From positions 1-64,000 of the forward strand of contig NZ_LMUM01000004.1 in NCBI RefSeq assembly GCF_009765985.1: a DNA stretch of 64,000 nucleotides, in the 5' to 3' direction. The first letter of the stretch is position 1. Every line of letters begins with the position of its first letter. This DNA is from Acidobacterium sp. S8 (GTDB lineage: Bacteria > Acidobacteriota > Terriglobia > Terriglobales > Acidobacteriaceae). The notes below the pieces were generated by a model. That model worked only from the letters and a program-made list of their open reading frames with translations, made no database searches and was not told the DNA's origin. Positions 34,182-41,361 of the stretch are shown one piece after another. The position numbers and the translations under genes were made by a program.

Positions 34182-34880
34182 ATGCAGGTGCGGGTTCTTT
34201 TGTTCGGAGTCTTGAAGGATATCTTACCGGCAGCGGCGAGCACCGTCGATCTGCCGGATGGCGCGACGGTAGACACTCTACTCGATTATTTTCGCGGAGA
34301 GAAACCGACTCGCGATGAGCTTTGGGACTCGCTGGCGGTTGCCGTCAATCATGATTATGCCCCGCGTACACTTGCCCTGTCCGATGGAGATGAAGTAGCG
34401 CTGCTGCCCCCTGTGAGCGGCGGCGCGCAGGCTTCCCATATCGCCCTGGTACGAGAGCCGATCCATGCTGAGTCACTCGTTGCAAATTTGAAACAGGGAG
34501 AGGATGGCGCGGTTGTCGTCTTTGACGGCATCGTGCGCAACAATACACGCGGCCGTCGCACTCTGCATCTCGTTTATGAAGCCTACGAAGAAATGGCTTT
34601 GAAGCAGATGCGAGAGCTTGCGCAGCAGGCGATTGAGCAATTCTCTGTCCGTGAGGTGTTTTTGGTGCACCGCCTCGGCAAGCTTGAAATAGGCGAGACG
34701 AGTGTGCTGATCGCCGTAGCCTCAGCACACCGCCCCGCGGCTTTTGATGCCTGTCGCTGGCTGATTGATACGCTCAAAAAGACGGTTCCAATTTGGAAGA
34801 AAGAACATTTTGAAGATGGAGCCGTGTGGGCCGATGGTGAGCCTTTTCCGGAAGAAATGAAAGGCGTGGCTGCTTCATGA
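34182..34880 (+). CDS. MoaD-MoaE fusion, molybdopterin synthase
   Basis: Molybdopterin synthase adds sulfur to cyclic pyranopterin monophosphate. This 232-residue protein joins a MoaD ubiquitin-like domain (1-81, ending LLPPVSGG) to a MoaE domain (about 84-225). The MoaE part shows AVVVFDGIVRNNTRG, HRLGKLEIGETSVLIAVAS and HRPAAFDACRWLIDTLKK with VPIWKKEHF, including the catalytic-site lysines. MoaD normally needs a free C-terminal Gly-Gly for thiocarboxylation, so either the chain is cleaved after Gly81, as described for mycobacterial MoaX, or it works differently. It overlaps the VWA gene by 4 nt. Confidence 0.93.
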   Translation: MQVRVLLFGVLKDILPAAASTVDLPDGATVDTLLDYFRGEKPTRDELWDSLAVAVNHDYAPRTLALSDGDEVALLPPVSGGAQASHIALVREPIHAESLVANLKQGEDGAVVVFDGIVRNNTRGRRTLHLVYEAYEEMALKQMRELAQQAIEQFSVREVFLVHRLGKLEIGETSVLIAVASAHRPAAFDACRWLIDTLKKTVPIWKKEHFEDGAVWADGEPFPEEMKGVAAS

Positions 34881-35785
34881 GGCTTTTTCCCGCGGCGGCA
34901 GTTGCCTTCATCACTGCAGGTATTCTGAATGCGCAAACGTCTCCCCCCATTCGCGTCGATGTGAGGCTGGTAAATGTCTTCGTCAATGTGACGGATACGA
35001 ACGGTTCGCCAGTAGGCGGCTTGACCAAGGATGACTTCACGTTGGCGGAAGATGGCCATCCCCAGAAAATATCTGTCTTCGAACGTCAATCGGAGATGCC
35101 GCTCTCCATCGTGCTGGCCATTGACACCAGCGGCAGCGTGAACAAAGATCTCCCCGTTGAGAAGCGTGCCGCACATAACTTTGTACATTCGCTATTGCGG
35201 CCCGTGGACCGGCTTGACCTGATCGATTTTTCTTCAGAGGTAAGGGAAGTAGTGCCCTTTACCAACAAGCTGAGCCGCATCGACTACGGAATTGAAAACC
35301 TGATGACCGGCCCCGCCACGGCGCTCTATGCAGCGGTGTATCTGGCATCACAAAGTCTCATCAGCCAGCAGGGGCGTAAGGTACTGGTGCTGATCTCTGA
35401 CGGAAGCAACACGGTGAAGGGAACCGATTACGCCGATGCCCTGGAACAAGCAGTGCGCTCGGAAACAATGGTCTACAGCATCATCGATGTGCCTATTGCC
35501 GCCGATGCCGGACGCGATACGGGCGGAGAGCACGCGATGATTACGCTCTCACAGGAGACGGGCGGAAAATATTACTATGCCGACGCCGCGCACCTGGCCG
35601 AGGCCTTTCAGAAGGTTTCAGACGATCTCCGTACGCAGTATCTGCTGGCATACTACCCGGCGCATCGCATAGCAGATTCAGATTTCCGCACGATCGGCGT
35701 GACCGTCAAACAGCCTCCAAATATGCCTTATTCAGTGCGCCATCGCACCGGTTATTACGCGGCGTCCGGACAGTCGCTACAATGA
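34877..35785 (+). CDS. secreted VWA-domain protein, acidobacterial type
   Basis: The 302-residue product has a signal peptide (MRLFPAAAVAFITAGILNAQ, residues 1-20), an Ig-like N-terminal part (RVDVRLVNVFVNVTDTNGSP, GLTKDDFTLAEDG) and a von Willebrand A domain (about 75-270) with a canonical MIDAS, DTSGS (residues 83-87 region), and SDGSNT. This layout matches the 'VWFA-related Acidobacterial domain' family (TIGR03436 type), which is expanded in this phylum and of unknown role. ATG overlaps the MoaD-MoaE stop (ATGA). The metal site should bind divalent cation and a protein ligand at the envelope. Confidence 0.88.
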   Translation: MRLFPAAAVAFITAGILNAQTSPPIRVDVRLVNVFVNVTDTNGSPVGGLTKDDFTLAEDGHPQKISVFERQSEMPLSIVLAIDTSGSVNKDLPVEKRAAHNFVHSLLRPVDRLDLIDFSSEVREVVPFTNKLSRIDYGIENLMTGPATALYAAVYLASQSLISQQGRKVLVLISDGSNTVKGTDYADALEQAVRSETMVYSIIDVPIAADAGRDTGGEHAMITLSQETGGKYYYADAAHLAEAFQKVSDDLRTQYLLAYYPAHRIADSDFRTIGVTVKQPPNMPYSVRHRTGYYAASGQSLQ

Positions 35786-35789
35786 CTGT

Positions 35790-36101
35790 ATGGCTATTCT
35801 CAGTTCCGCGCGCCGTCGTCAGAAGTCTCCTCCTCCCGGCGATACCGGGCAGGAAGCGTTGTATCTCCGTTTTCTGAGCGATAAGCAGGTGCCCGTAGCA
35901 GTAAAAATGCGTGACGGCGAGACCGTTACCGGATGGATTGAATACTTTGACGATCGTATGATCCGGCTGACGCGCGAAGGTAAGCCAAACCTCTTTATCT
36001 ATAAGCATCAGATACGAACCATTACTGAGCAGGCAAGCCGCCATGGCGCACGAGCGAGGCAGGCGCGGAAAGAGGCTGCTCCAGAGGGAGAGGCCAAGTG
36101 A
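35790..36101 (+). CDS. Hfq-like Sm-fold RNA-binding protein
   Basis: The 103-residue protein shows the Hfq Sm1 pattern VPVAVKMRDGETVTGWIEYF with DDRMIRL and the diagnostic Sm2 motif IYKHQIRTI (Tyr71-Lys72-His73). It differs from enterobacterial Hfq by a basic N-terminal arm (ARRRQKSPPPGD) and a basic C-terminal tail (RHGARARQARKEA) in place of the acidic one. Hfq hexamers bind U-rich sRNA ends through the YKH-lined proximal site. The gene starts 4 nt after the VWA stop and its stop overlaps the next GTG start, so it belongs to one coupled transcript with unrelated functions. Confidence 0.8.
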   Translation: MAILSSARRRQKSPPPGDTGQEALYLRFLSDKQVPVAVKMRDGETVTGWIEYFDDRMIRLTREGKPNLFIYKHQIRTITEQASRHGARARQARKEAAPEGEAK

Positions 36102-36991
36102 GCCGACTGCCTGCGGATATTCATCTGGAATTTGCCGCTCCCGCCGCCGCAATTGCGCTCGAAGCGGGAGCGTTGATTCGGGACTTCTATCACCGCGGAG
36201 TTGCCACCGAATACAAATCAGACGTCGATCTTGTCACCGAAGCGGACCGCTCCTCGGAGAAGCTGATCGGTGAGCGATTACGCGCCAGCTTTCCCGGGTT
36301 TGGCATCTACGGTGAAGAGGGAACACGAGACAGCCTCGATCAGGAATATCGCTGGTACGTCGATCCGCTGGATGGCACCACCAATTTTGCGCACCGGTTT
36401 CCGGTCTTCTGCGTTTCTCTCGGCTTGGAACATCGCCCAGCCGGCTTAGCTGCAAATGAAGATGGAACGCTGATCGCCGGAGTGATCTACGATCCCATGC
36501 GCGAGGAACTTTTCCTCACGGAGAAGGGTAAAGGCGCATTTCTCAACGGGAAGAAAATCCATGCCTCTCGCACCGATCATCTTGGCGAGAGCCTTTTGGC
36601 TACCGGATTCCCCAGCAGATCGCGCCACCAGAATCCGAATATCTATTTCTATCAGCAGATTACCCTCCGCTCGCATGGAGTGAGGCGGGCAGGGTCGGCG
36701 GCCCTCGATCTGGCATATACAGCCTGTGGCCGCTTCGATGCCTACTGGGAGTTCAATCTCAACCCATGGGACACATCCGCCGGGGCGCTGCTGGTGACGG
36801 AAGCTGGCGGCACGGTGACGACATTTGACGGCAGCCCGTTCAAGCTGGACAGCCGTGAAGTGCTGGCGACGAATGGAATGATCGATGGGGAAGTGATTGC
36901 CCTCTTTCAGGATATGTTCGCCGGACGCGACCTCGAGCCCATTCCGACACCGGGCGATTTCGCAGCGATGCGCGCCGAACGCGGACGATAG
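36098..36991 (+). CDS. suhB: inositol monophosphatase family phosphatase
   Basis: The 297-residue enzyme has the IMPase metal-binding motifs GEEG (72-75), WYVDPLDGTTNFAHRF (around 87-102) and WDTSAGALLVTEAGG (near 226). Family members hydrolyse myo-inositol-1-phosphate, and SuhB in enterobacteria also takes part in rRNA transcription antitermination; histidinol-phosphatase or CysQ activities are alternatives. It starts at GTG 36098, overlapping the Hfq-like stop (GTGA). The C-terminus (DLEPIPTPGDFAAMR) is short and ordinary. The symbol is by family resemblance only. Confidence 0.87.
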   Translation: MSRLPADIHLEFAAPAAAIALEAGALIRDFYHRGVATEYKSDVDLVTEADRSSEKLIGERLRASFPGFGIYGEEGTRDSLDQEYRWYVDPLDGTTNFAHRFPVFCVSLGLEHRPAGLAANEDGTLIAGVIYDPMREELFLTEKGKGAFLNGKKIHASRTDHLGESLLATGFPSRSRHQNPNIYFYQQITLRSHGVRRAGSAALDLAYTACGRFDAYWEFNLNPWDTSAGALLVTEAGGTVTTFDGSPFKLDSREVLATNGMIDGEVIALFQDMFAGRDLEPIPTPGDFAAMRAERGR

Positions 36992-37081
36992 AAAAGTTTT
37001 GCTTTTTGCTCGCGGAGGCGTGTGGTCGGCTGCCTCACGCTGCTACAATAAATTCAATCACCTGCAATCGGAGAAGCTCTC

Positions 37082-37342
37082 ATGGCATATGTAATTGCTG
37101 AACCCTGTATCGGCACGAAAGACACGGCTTGCGTGGATGCGTGCCCTGTTGACTGCATCCATCCCAAGAAAGACGAGACTCCCCATGCCGACCAGGAACA
37201 GCTCTTCATCGATCCGGTAGAGTGCATTGACTGCGGCGCGTGTGTTCCCGTCTGTCCCGTTTCGGCGATTTTCGCAGCTGACGATCTGCCCGAAAAGTGG
37301 CAGAACTACACCGAGAAGAACGCTACCTTTTTCGGTCGCTAA
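37082..37342 (+). CDS. fdxA: ferredoxin with two iron-sulfur clusters (FdxA type)
   Basis: The 86-residue protein has eight cysteines: C9, C17, C21, C25 (CIGTKDTACVDACPVDC) and C48, C51, C54, C58 (CIDCGACVPVC, then P). The C-x7-C-x3-C-P spacing in the first set is that of 7Fe (3Fe-4S plus 4Fe-4S) ferredoxins of the FdxA type; the C-x2-C-x2-C-x3-C-P set binds the 4Fe-4S cluster. It acts as a low-potential electron carrier in the cytosol. GGAG precedes ATG 37082, and a TACAAT box lies at 37044. A terminator follows. Confidence 0.93.
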   Translation: MAYVIAEPCIGTKDTACVDACPVDCIHPKKDETPHADQEQLFIDPVECIDCGACVPVCPVSAIFAADDLPEKWQNYTEKNATFFGR

Positions 37343-37346
37343 GTTC

Positions 37347-37396
37347 CAGCATTCCGCATGACGCGCAACCGCTCCGGTTGCGCGTTTGTCTTTTTG
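37347..37396 (+). terminator. terminator of the ferredoxin gene; copy 1 of a duplicated element
   Basis: ACGCGCAACCG (37361-37371), loop CTC, CGGTTGCGCGT (37375-37385), followed by TTGTCTTTTT. The 46-bp stretch starting CAGCATTCCG at 37347 recurs at 38041 in the same orientation with about two differences. Confidence 0.85.
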
Positions 37397-37438
37397 CCCT
37401 GCAATTTATCTCCTGAATAGCGCATCATAATTGCGAAT

Positions 37439-37999
37439 ATGCATTTGACCGGCGCGTGGATACTCATCATCTTTTCTCTCCTTGCGACAGCTGCGATGCT
37501 GTTGCTTCTGCACCTTACCAAGATCGGTTTTCTGGTTCATCAAACTATACCCGACAGGCCGCGCCGCCGCCTTTTTCTGGCATCAGTAAGTTTCTTTATT
37601 ACGTTTGCCGGAGTTCGTCTTCTGGTCCGCTCGATTACGCACCACGTCGGCCCATTCGGATGGGTGATGGTCGACGGCCGTCACATTCATCATCTCGTCT
37701 GGGGAATCCTGCTCCTGCTGCTGGTTGGCTACTGCACTCTGGCCGAAGTGGGCACAGGAAACTCACCAACATCTATCTTCCTGAGCCGCCTGCTGTCGAT
37801 TTTGTACGGTGTTGGCGCAGCTCTCACTCTCGACGAATTCGCCCTTTGGCTGAACCTGCAGGATGTTTATTGGTCGCGGCAGGGAAGAGAGAGCATCGAT
37901 GCTGTGATCCTGTTCGGGGCAATCCTCGCAGCCGGAGCATGGGGCGCGCCACTCTTTAGCGCTTTAAATAGAAACAATCCTTTCAAGAGATTGAGATGA
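37439..37999 (+). CDS. polytopic membrane protein of unknown function
   Basis: The 186-residue product has about five spans (near 8-26, 44-64, 85-103, 118-138, 150-170). Conserved-looking polar residues are in RSITHHVGPFGWVMVDGRHI, HHLVWGI (tandem His at the start of span 3) and LDEFALWLNL. The HIHH-L-x2-G and DE motifs within membrane helices could bind metal, but I know no characterised homolog. It is flanked by two direct copies of a 46-bp terminator-bearing element, which suggests it was added or duplicated here. Confidence 0.7.
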   Translation: MHLTGAWILIIFSLLATAAMLLLLHLTKIGFLVHQTIPDRPRRRLFLASVSFFITFAGVRLLVRSITHHVGPFGWVMVDGRHIHHLVWGILLLLLVGYCTLAEVGTGNSPTSIFLSRLLSILYGVGAALTLDEFALWLNLQDVYWSRQGRESIDAVILFGAILAAGAWGAPLFSALNRNNPFKRLR

Positions 38000-38040
38000 T
38001 AGCTTGGTTATCTACATATCCGTGTTTTGGATCAAGATTT

Positions 38041-38086
38041 CAGCATTCCGTATGACGCGCAACCGCTCCGGTTGCGCGTTCGTCTT
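38041..38086 (+). repeat. copy 2 of the duplicated terminator-like element
   Basis: Direct repeat of 37347-37392, with the same 11-bp stem (38055-38065 / 38069-38079) and CTC loop but a weaker T-run (TCGTCTTCGAT). It ends the membrane gene at 37439 and faces the convergent glycosyltransferase gene. Confidence 0.8.
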
Positions 38087-38141
38087 CGATCCCAGTTTTT
38101 ACAGTCTCCGGGCCGTTTCCTAAGGCGTATCTGGAAATATT

Positions 38142-39200
38142 CTAGGGACAGCCACCAGGACAGCCATTCAAAAAATGGCCGACCTGCGGACCGATGACAT
38201 CTTCGTGGCAATGTTTCTGCCACCATTCGAGACCTGCCTGGCGGTAATGTTCCAGTGCAACGAAATCGCGCGCGTACCGTCGCAGCAGCCCAGGCAGTTC
38301 TTTCCAATGATCGACCTGGATGACAGGAGAGTTGCGTAAAAACGGTTCGTCCGGCAGGCGATTTGTGATGACTAGACATCCGGCCCGAAGGCCCTCATAC
38401 AGGCGATAGGTTTCCGCCATCGAGCCGCGCGGAGCCAAACAGATGCGACTGTTCATCATCTTCTTCGAATAGCTATTGAACTGAGCGGCTCGGCTGCTGG
38501 CATCAGCAGTACCGATATTATCGAGATCGATTTGCCACTCCGGATCGCGTTTGATCTCTTGCAGGGCACGCCATAGTTGCTTGCGCGCCTCTGCTTTCGA
38601 TGTCGATACCCAGTAGCGGTAGGTAGTAGGAGGTACCTCGCTGACAAGTTCACCGGCAAAAAAAGAATCGAGCGTGCGGTCTTGCATTGCAATTTGCGGC
38701 AACTCCTCCTGACTGTGATAGCCCAGAGGAATAGTGCAAATGCGCAGAATGGAGTGAAGACGCGGGGGCCATTCCGGATGCGGCGTGTGCAGTGCCTGAC
38801 GGGAGCGGTAATGCAGCATCCAATCACGCGCGTATTCGAAAGTCAGCACAGCATTGAGGCGGTTGATGGTCCATCGAGGCCGGAAGCCAAGGAATGGAAT
38901 GAAATGAAGATTCCGCACGATGCCGCGCACATGCAGTGCATAGGAGGGAACCTTGCAGCGCTCCTCCTGCAGGAGAACGGCAACTACATGCGGACCATAT
39001 TCAGGAAGCCTGACAGCATCTTTTGTAATGTAGAAATGAAGGGCGCGATCTTGAATACTTGGTTCAGCGAGTGAAAGCACCGCCAGCGGATAGCGCCACT
39101 CTGCCGGAAGGCTCGGATTCCATTGCGAGCCACCAGCTAGCTCAATGACAGGCCGATCAGATGTTGGCCACGCGGCGAAATATCGATGGGGTAAAAGCAT
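38142..39200 (-). CDS. exostosin-like (GT47-type) glycosyltransferase
   Basis: The 352-residue protein has a C-terminal GT-B nucleotide-sugar region: MMNSRICLAPRGSMAETYRL then YEGLRAGCLVITNRLPDEPF, which resembles the exostosin domain (SxFCLxPxG...R...E-x2-x-GCIPVI). The N-terminal half is unremarkable, with no signal or span. It ends GCPGGCP, an odd Cys/Gly tail. It follows a GT4-type gene with a 9-nt gap on the same strand, so the two probably act on the same surface glycan. The acceptor and donor are unknown. Confidence 0.6.
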   Translation of the reverse strand: MLLPHRYFAAWPTSDRPVIELAGGSQWNPSLPAEWRYPLAVLSLAEPSIQDRALHFYITKDAVRLPEYGPHVVAVLLQEERCKVPSYALHVRGIVRNLHFIPFLGFRPRWTINRLNAVLTFEYARDWMLHYRSRQALHTPHPEWPPRLHSILRICTIPLGYHSQEELPQIAMQDRTLDSFFAGELVSEVPPTTYRYWVSTSKAEARKQLWRALQEIKRDPEWQIDLDNIGTADASSRAAQFNSYSKKMMNSRICLAPRGSMAETYRLYEGLRAGCLVITNRLPDEPFLRNSPVIQVDHWKELPGLLRRYARDFVALEHYRQAGLEWWQKHCHEDVIGPQVGHFLNGCPGGCP

Positions 39201-39209
39201 CCGTTCGGT

Positions 39210-40379
39210 TCAGGCGCTGTACGGCATGGCTTGGAGCGCGATGCCTCGCGATCCGCATTTTTCCAACAGTTCTTGAATCGCCCGCTCGTACAGGACGGCC
39301 CCTCCACCCGCGACGGCACGCGCAGTCTCGCTGCTGTTCTTTGCAAGGTAGCTTCGTTCCTCTTCGTTTTCATAGAGGCGCAACAGAGAATCTGCGATCT
39401 GCTGATCATTGCGCGCGTCGACGATGATTCCGTCCTTCCCCTGGGTCAGTAACTCGGAGGCGCCGCAATTACGTGTGACGATACAGGGAACACCGTTGGC
39501 CATCGCTTCAAAGAGTGCCATCCCAAATCCGTCGTCCACACTAGAGAGCACAAAGGCGTCACAGCGTTGATAAAAGTCACTGATGTTCGGAACGTAATAG
39601 ACAATCTCCACATTTGGCAATTCCTTTAGCAACTGTGCCAATGCAGGAAATTGTGAGAAGTCCGCGCTGCTTCGAATGAGAAGCTTTGCGTTTGGGAGTG
39701 CCAGCTTCCTCCAGGCACGTAATAGATAGAGATAGCCTTTCCGCCGCGGTTCGCCGCCGACGATACCGACAGTGAAAACATCATTCCGTTTTTCGCGGAT
39801 AGTGCTGGGGATCGCGCACCGTCCGATGAGCGGCGCTTTCACCAACTTGCTTCGCAGTTCCGAAGGAAAGGTTCGCGCAGTGTAGTCAGACGGAACCAGA
39901 ATGGCATCGGCCTCTTCGTATTCACGCAGCTGACGTTCACGGAACCATGCCGGTTGTTCCCGAAACATCGAACCTAGTGCCGCAGACTCTTCGCGGACGA
40001 GATCCTGCTGAAAATCAACATGCGGGCAGGCACGGTCAAGCACATAACGCGAATCGCGCTGTTTTGCCTTCAGGCCTGAATAAAGAGAAGTGGACGCTAG
40101 CCCGAAAAAAATATCCGAACGGGCACAAATTGCCGCAACGCTTTTGTCCCATAGCGCCACTTCCTGCAGCGCCATCCGGGCAGGAAAATTCCTGTGCAAC
40201 AAACGTCCCAGGATGGTAAGTGGAGGAGGTACAAGGCGGGTGCGAGCTTCTTCAGACAAGCCTGGAAAGAACCGTCGCGGTGCACCGCTGTAGATCGTAA
40301 CGGAGTGATGTTTTCTGATTAGGGTGTTGGCCAGCAGAGCGGAATGAAATGGCCTGAAGACAGAAATCACCACTCTCAT
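39210..40379 (-). CDS. GT4-type glycosyltransferase
   Basis: The product (389 aa from ATG 40379) is a GT-B enzyme: MRVVISVFRPFHSALLANTL starts the first Rossmann strand, and the C-terminal donor site shows FTVGIVGGEPRRKGYLYLL with the E-x7-E motif in SSVDDGFGMALFEAMANGVP. Typical members transfer sugars to lipopolysaccharide or exopolysaccharide precursors at the inner membrane face. An earlier in-frame ATG (40406) would add 9 residues. It lies 3 nt after the corA stop and 9 nt before the exostosin-like gene, all on the minus strand. Confidence 0.85.
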   Translation of the reverse strand: MRVVISVFRPFHSALLANTLIRKHHSVTIYSGAPRRFFPGLSEEARTRLVPPPLTILGRLLHRNFPARMALQEVALWDKSVAAICARSDIFFGLASTSLYSGLKAKQRDSRYVLDRACPHVDFQQDLVREESAALGSMFREQPAWFRERQLREYEEADAILVPSDYTARTFPSELRSKLVKAPLIGRCAIPSTIREKRNDVFTVGIVGGEPRRKGYLYLLRAWRKLALPNAKLLIRSSADFSQFPALAQLLKELPNVEIVYYVPNISDFYQRCDAFVLSSVDDGFGMALFEAMANGVPCIVTRNCGASELLTQGKDGIIVDARNDQQIADSLLRLYENEEERSYLAKNSSETARAVAGGGAVLYERAIQELLEKCGSRGIALQAMPYSA

Positions 40380-40409
40380 ATACACCAATATTATCAGATT
40401 GGTCATTGC

Positions 40410-41276
40410 CTAGAGCCAATGGAAGCGGCGCAACAACCAAAGAAGTCCCGCCGTGCAGCTTGCCATCAACGCCAACACGATTGCTAGTCCATAATGAGCT
40501 TCAGAGCCGGGCAGCCCTTTGACATTCATGCCGTAAATGCCCGAGAGCACGAGCGCCGGCAACGCGATGGTGCTGAGAACCGTAAGCACCTTCATGACCT
40601 GATTTGTTCTGTTAGCCACACTCGAGAGATAAACGTCGAGGCACCCGCTAAGCAGATCGCGAAGCATCTCTACCTGATCGAGATTCCGCGCGATGTGGTC
40701 ATAAAGATCGCGCAGAAAAGGCCACATATCTTTTTTGATGTAGGGCGAATCCACGCGCTGCAGATGTGCCATCACATCGCGCGAGTGCACCAGGATTCGG
40801 CGAAGATTGATCAGGATGCGCTTAATGTCGAAGATGCGCGAGCGTGTATTAGGAGTCGCAGCCTCCATGGCGTCGTCTTCCAGTTCGTCAATGGTGTCAC
40901 TGAAATGATCGAGCACCGGAAAATAGCTGTCGAACGTCGTGTCCATGATTCTGTAGTAGAGCTGATCTGCCCTGGCATGATTATTGCTTGCGCGCAGATG
41001 ATCCATACGCTGTAGCGTGTCCACATCATTCGCTTCGATGACAGTGATCAGATAATCTTTGCCGAGAAAAAGATTGATATCATGCGCATCGATGCTGCCA
41101 TCGGCAGTCAGTTCGATGCACTTGACGACGGTAAATAGATAGCTTTCGCCCTCTTCGATTTTCGCGCTTTCAATGCGCTGCCGGCAGTCTTCAATGTGTA
41201 GTGGATGCAGGTGATATTGCTCAGCCAGCTTATCCAGCTCAGGACTTGAAGGGTCAACGATATTGTGCCATTCCAT
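40410..41276 (-). CDS. corA: CorA family Mg2+/Co2+ transporter
   Basis: The 288-residue product has the cytoplasmic CorA funnel domain (about 1-225) and two C-terminal spans. The signature YGMN is visible in LSGIYGMNVKGLP at the first span's end, and the last residues (LLRRFHWL) are basic as in the family. It forms a homopentameric magnesium channel. I start at ATG 41276 (MEWHNIVDPSS); the open frame runs 85 codons further upstream, but that part overlaps the neighbouring ADOP gene and lacks conservation. Confidence 0.92.
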   Translation of the reverse strand: MEWHNIVDPSSPELDKLAEQYHLHPLHIEDCRQRIESAKIEEGESYLFTVVKCIELTADGSIDAHDINLFLGKDYLITVIEANDVDTLQRMDHLRASNNHARADQLYYRIMDTTFDSYFPVLDHFSDTIDELEDDAMEAATPNTRSRIFDIKRILINLRRILVHSRDVMAHLQRVDSPYIKKDMWPFLRDLYDHIARNLDQVEMLRDLLSGCLDVYLSSVANRTNQVMKVLTVLSTIALPALVLSGIYGMNVKGLPGSEAHYGLAIVLALMASCTAGLLWLLRRFHWL

Positions 41277-41361
41277 GCTGTGAGGAATTGTACGGTCGGA
41301 AGGTTTTGGCTGCCAGCGCGTAAATGCAAAAGCACCGTTCGGCTGGCAGCCAACACTGTTT

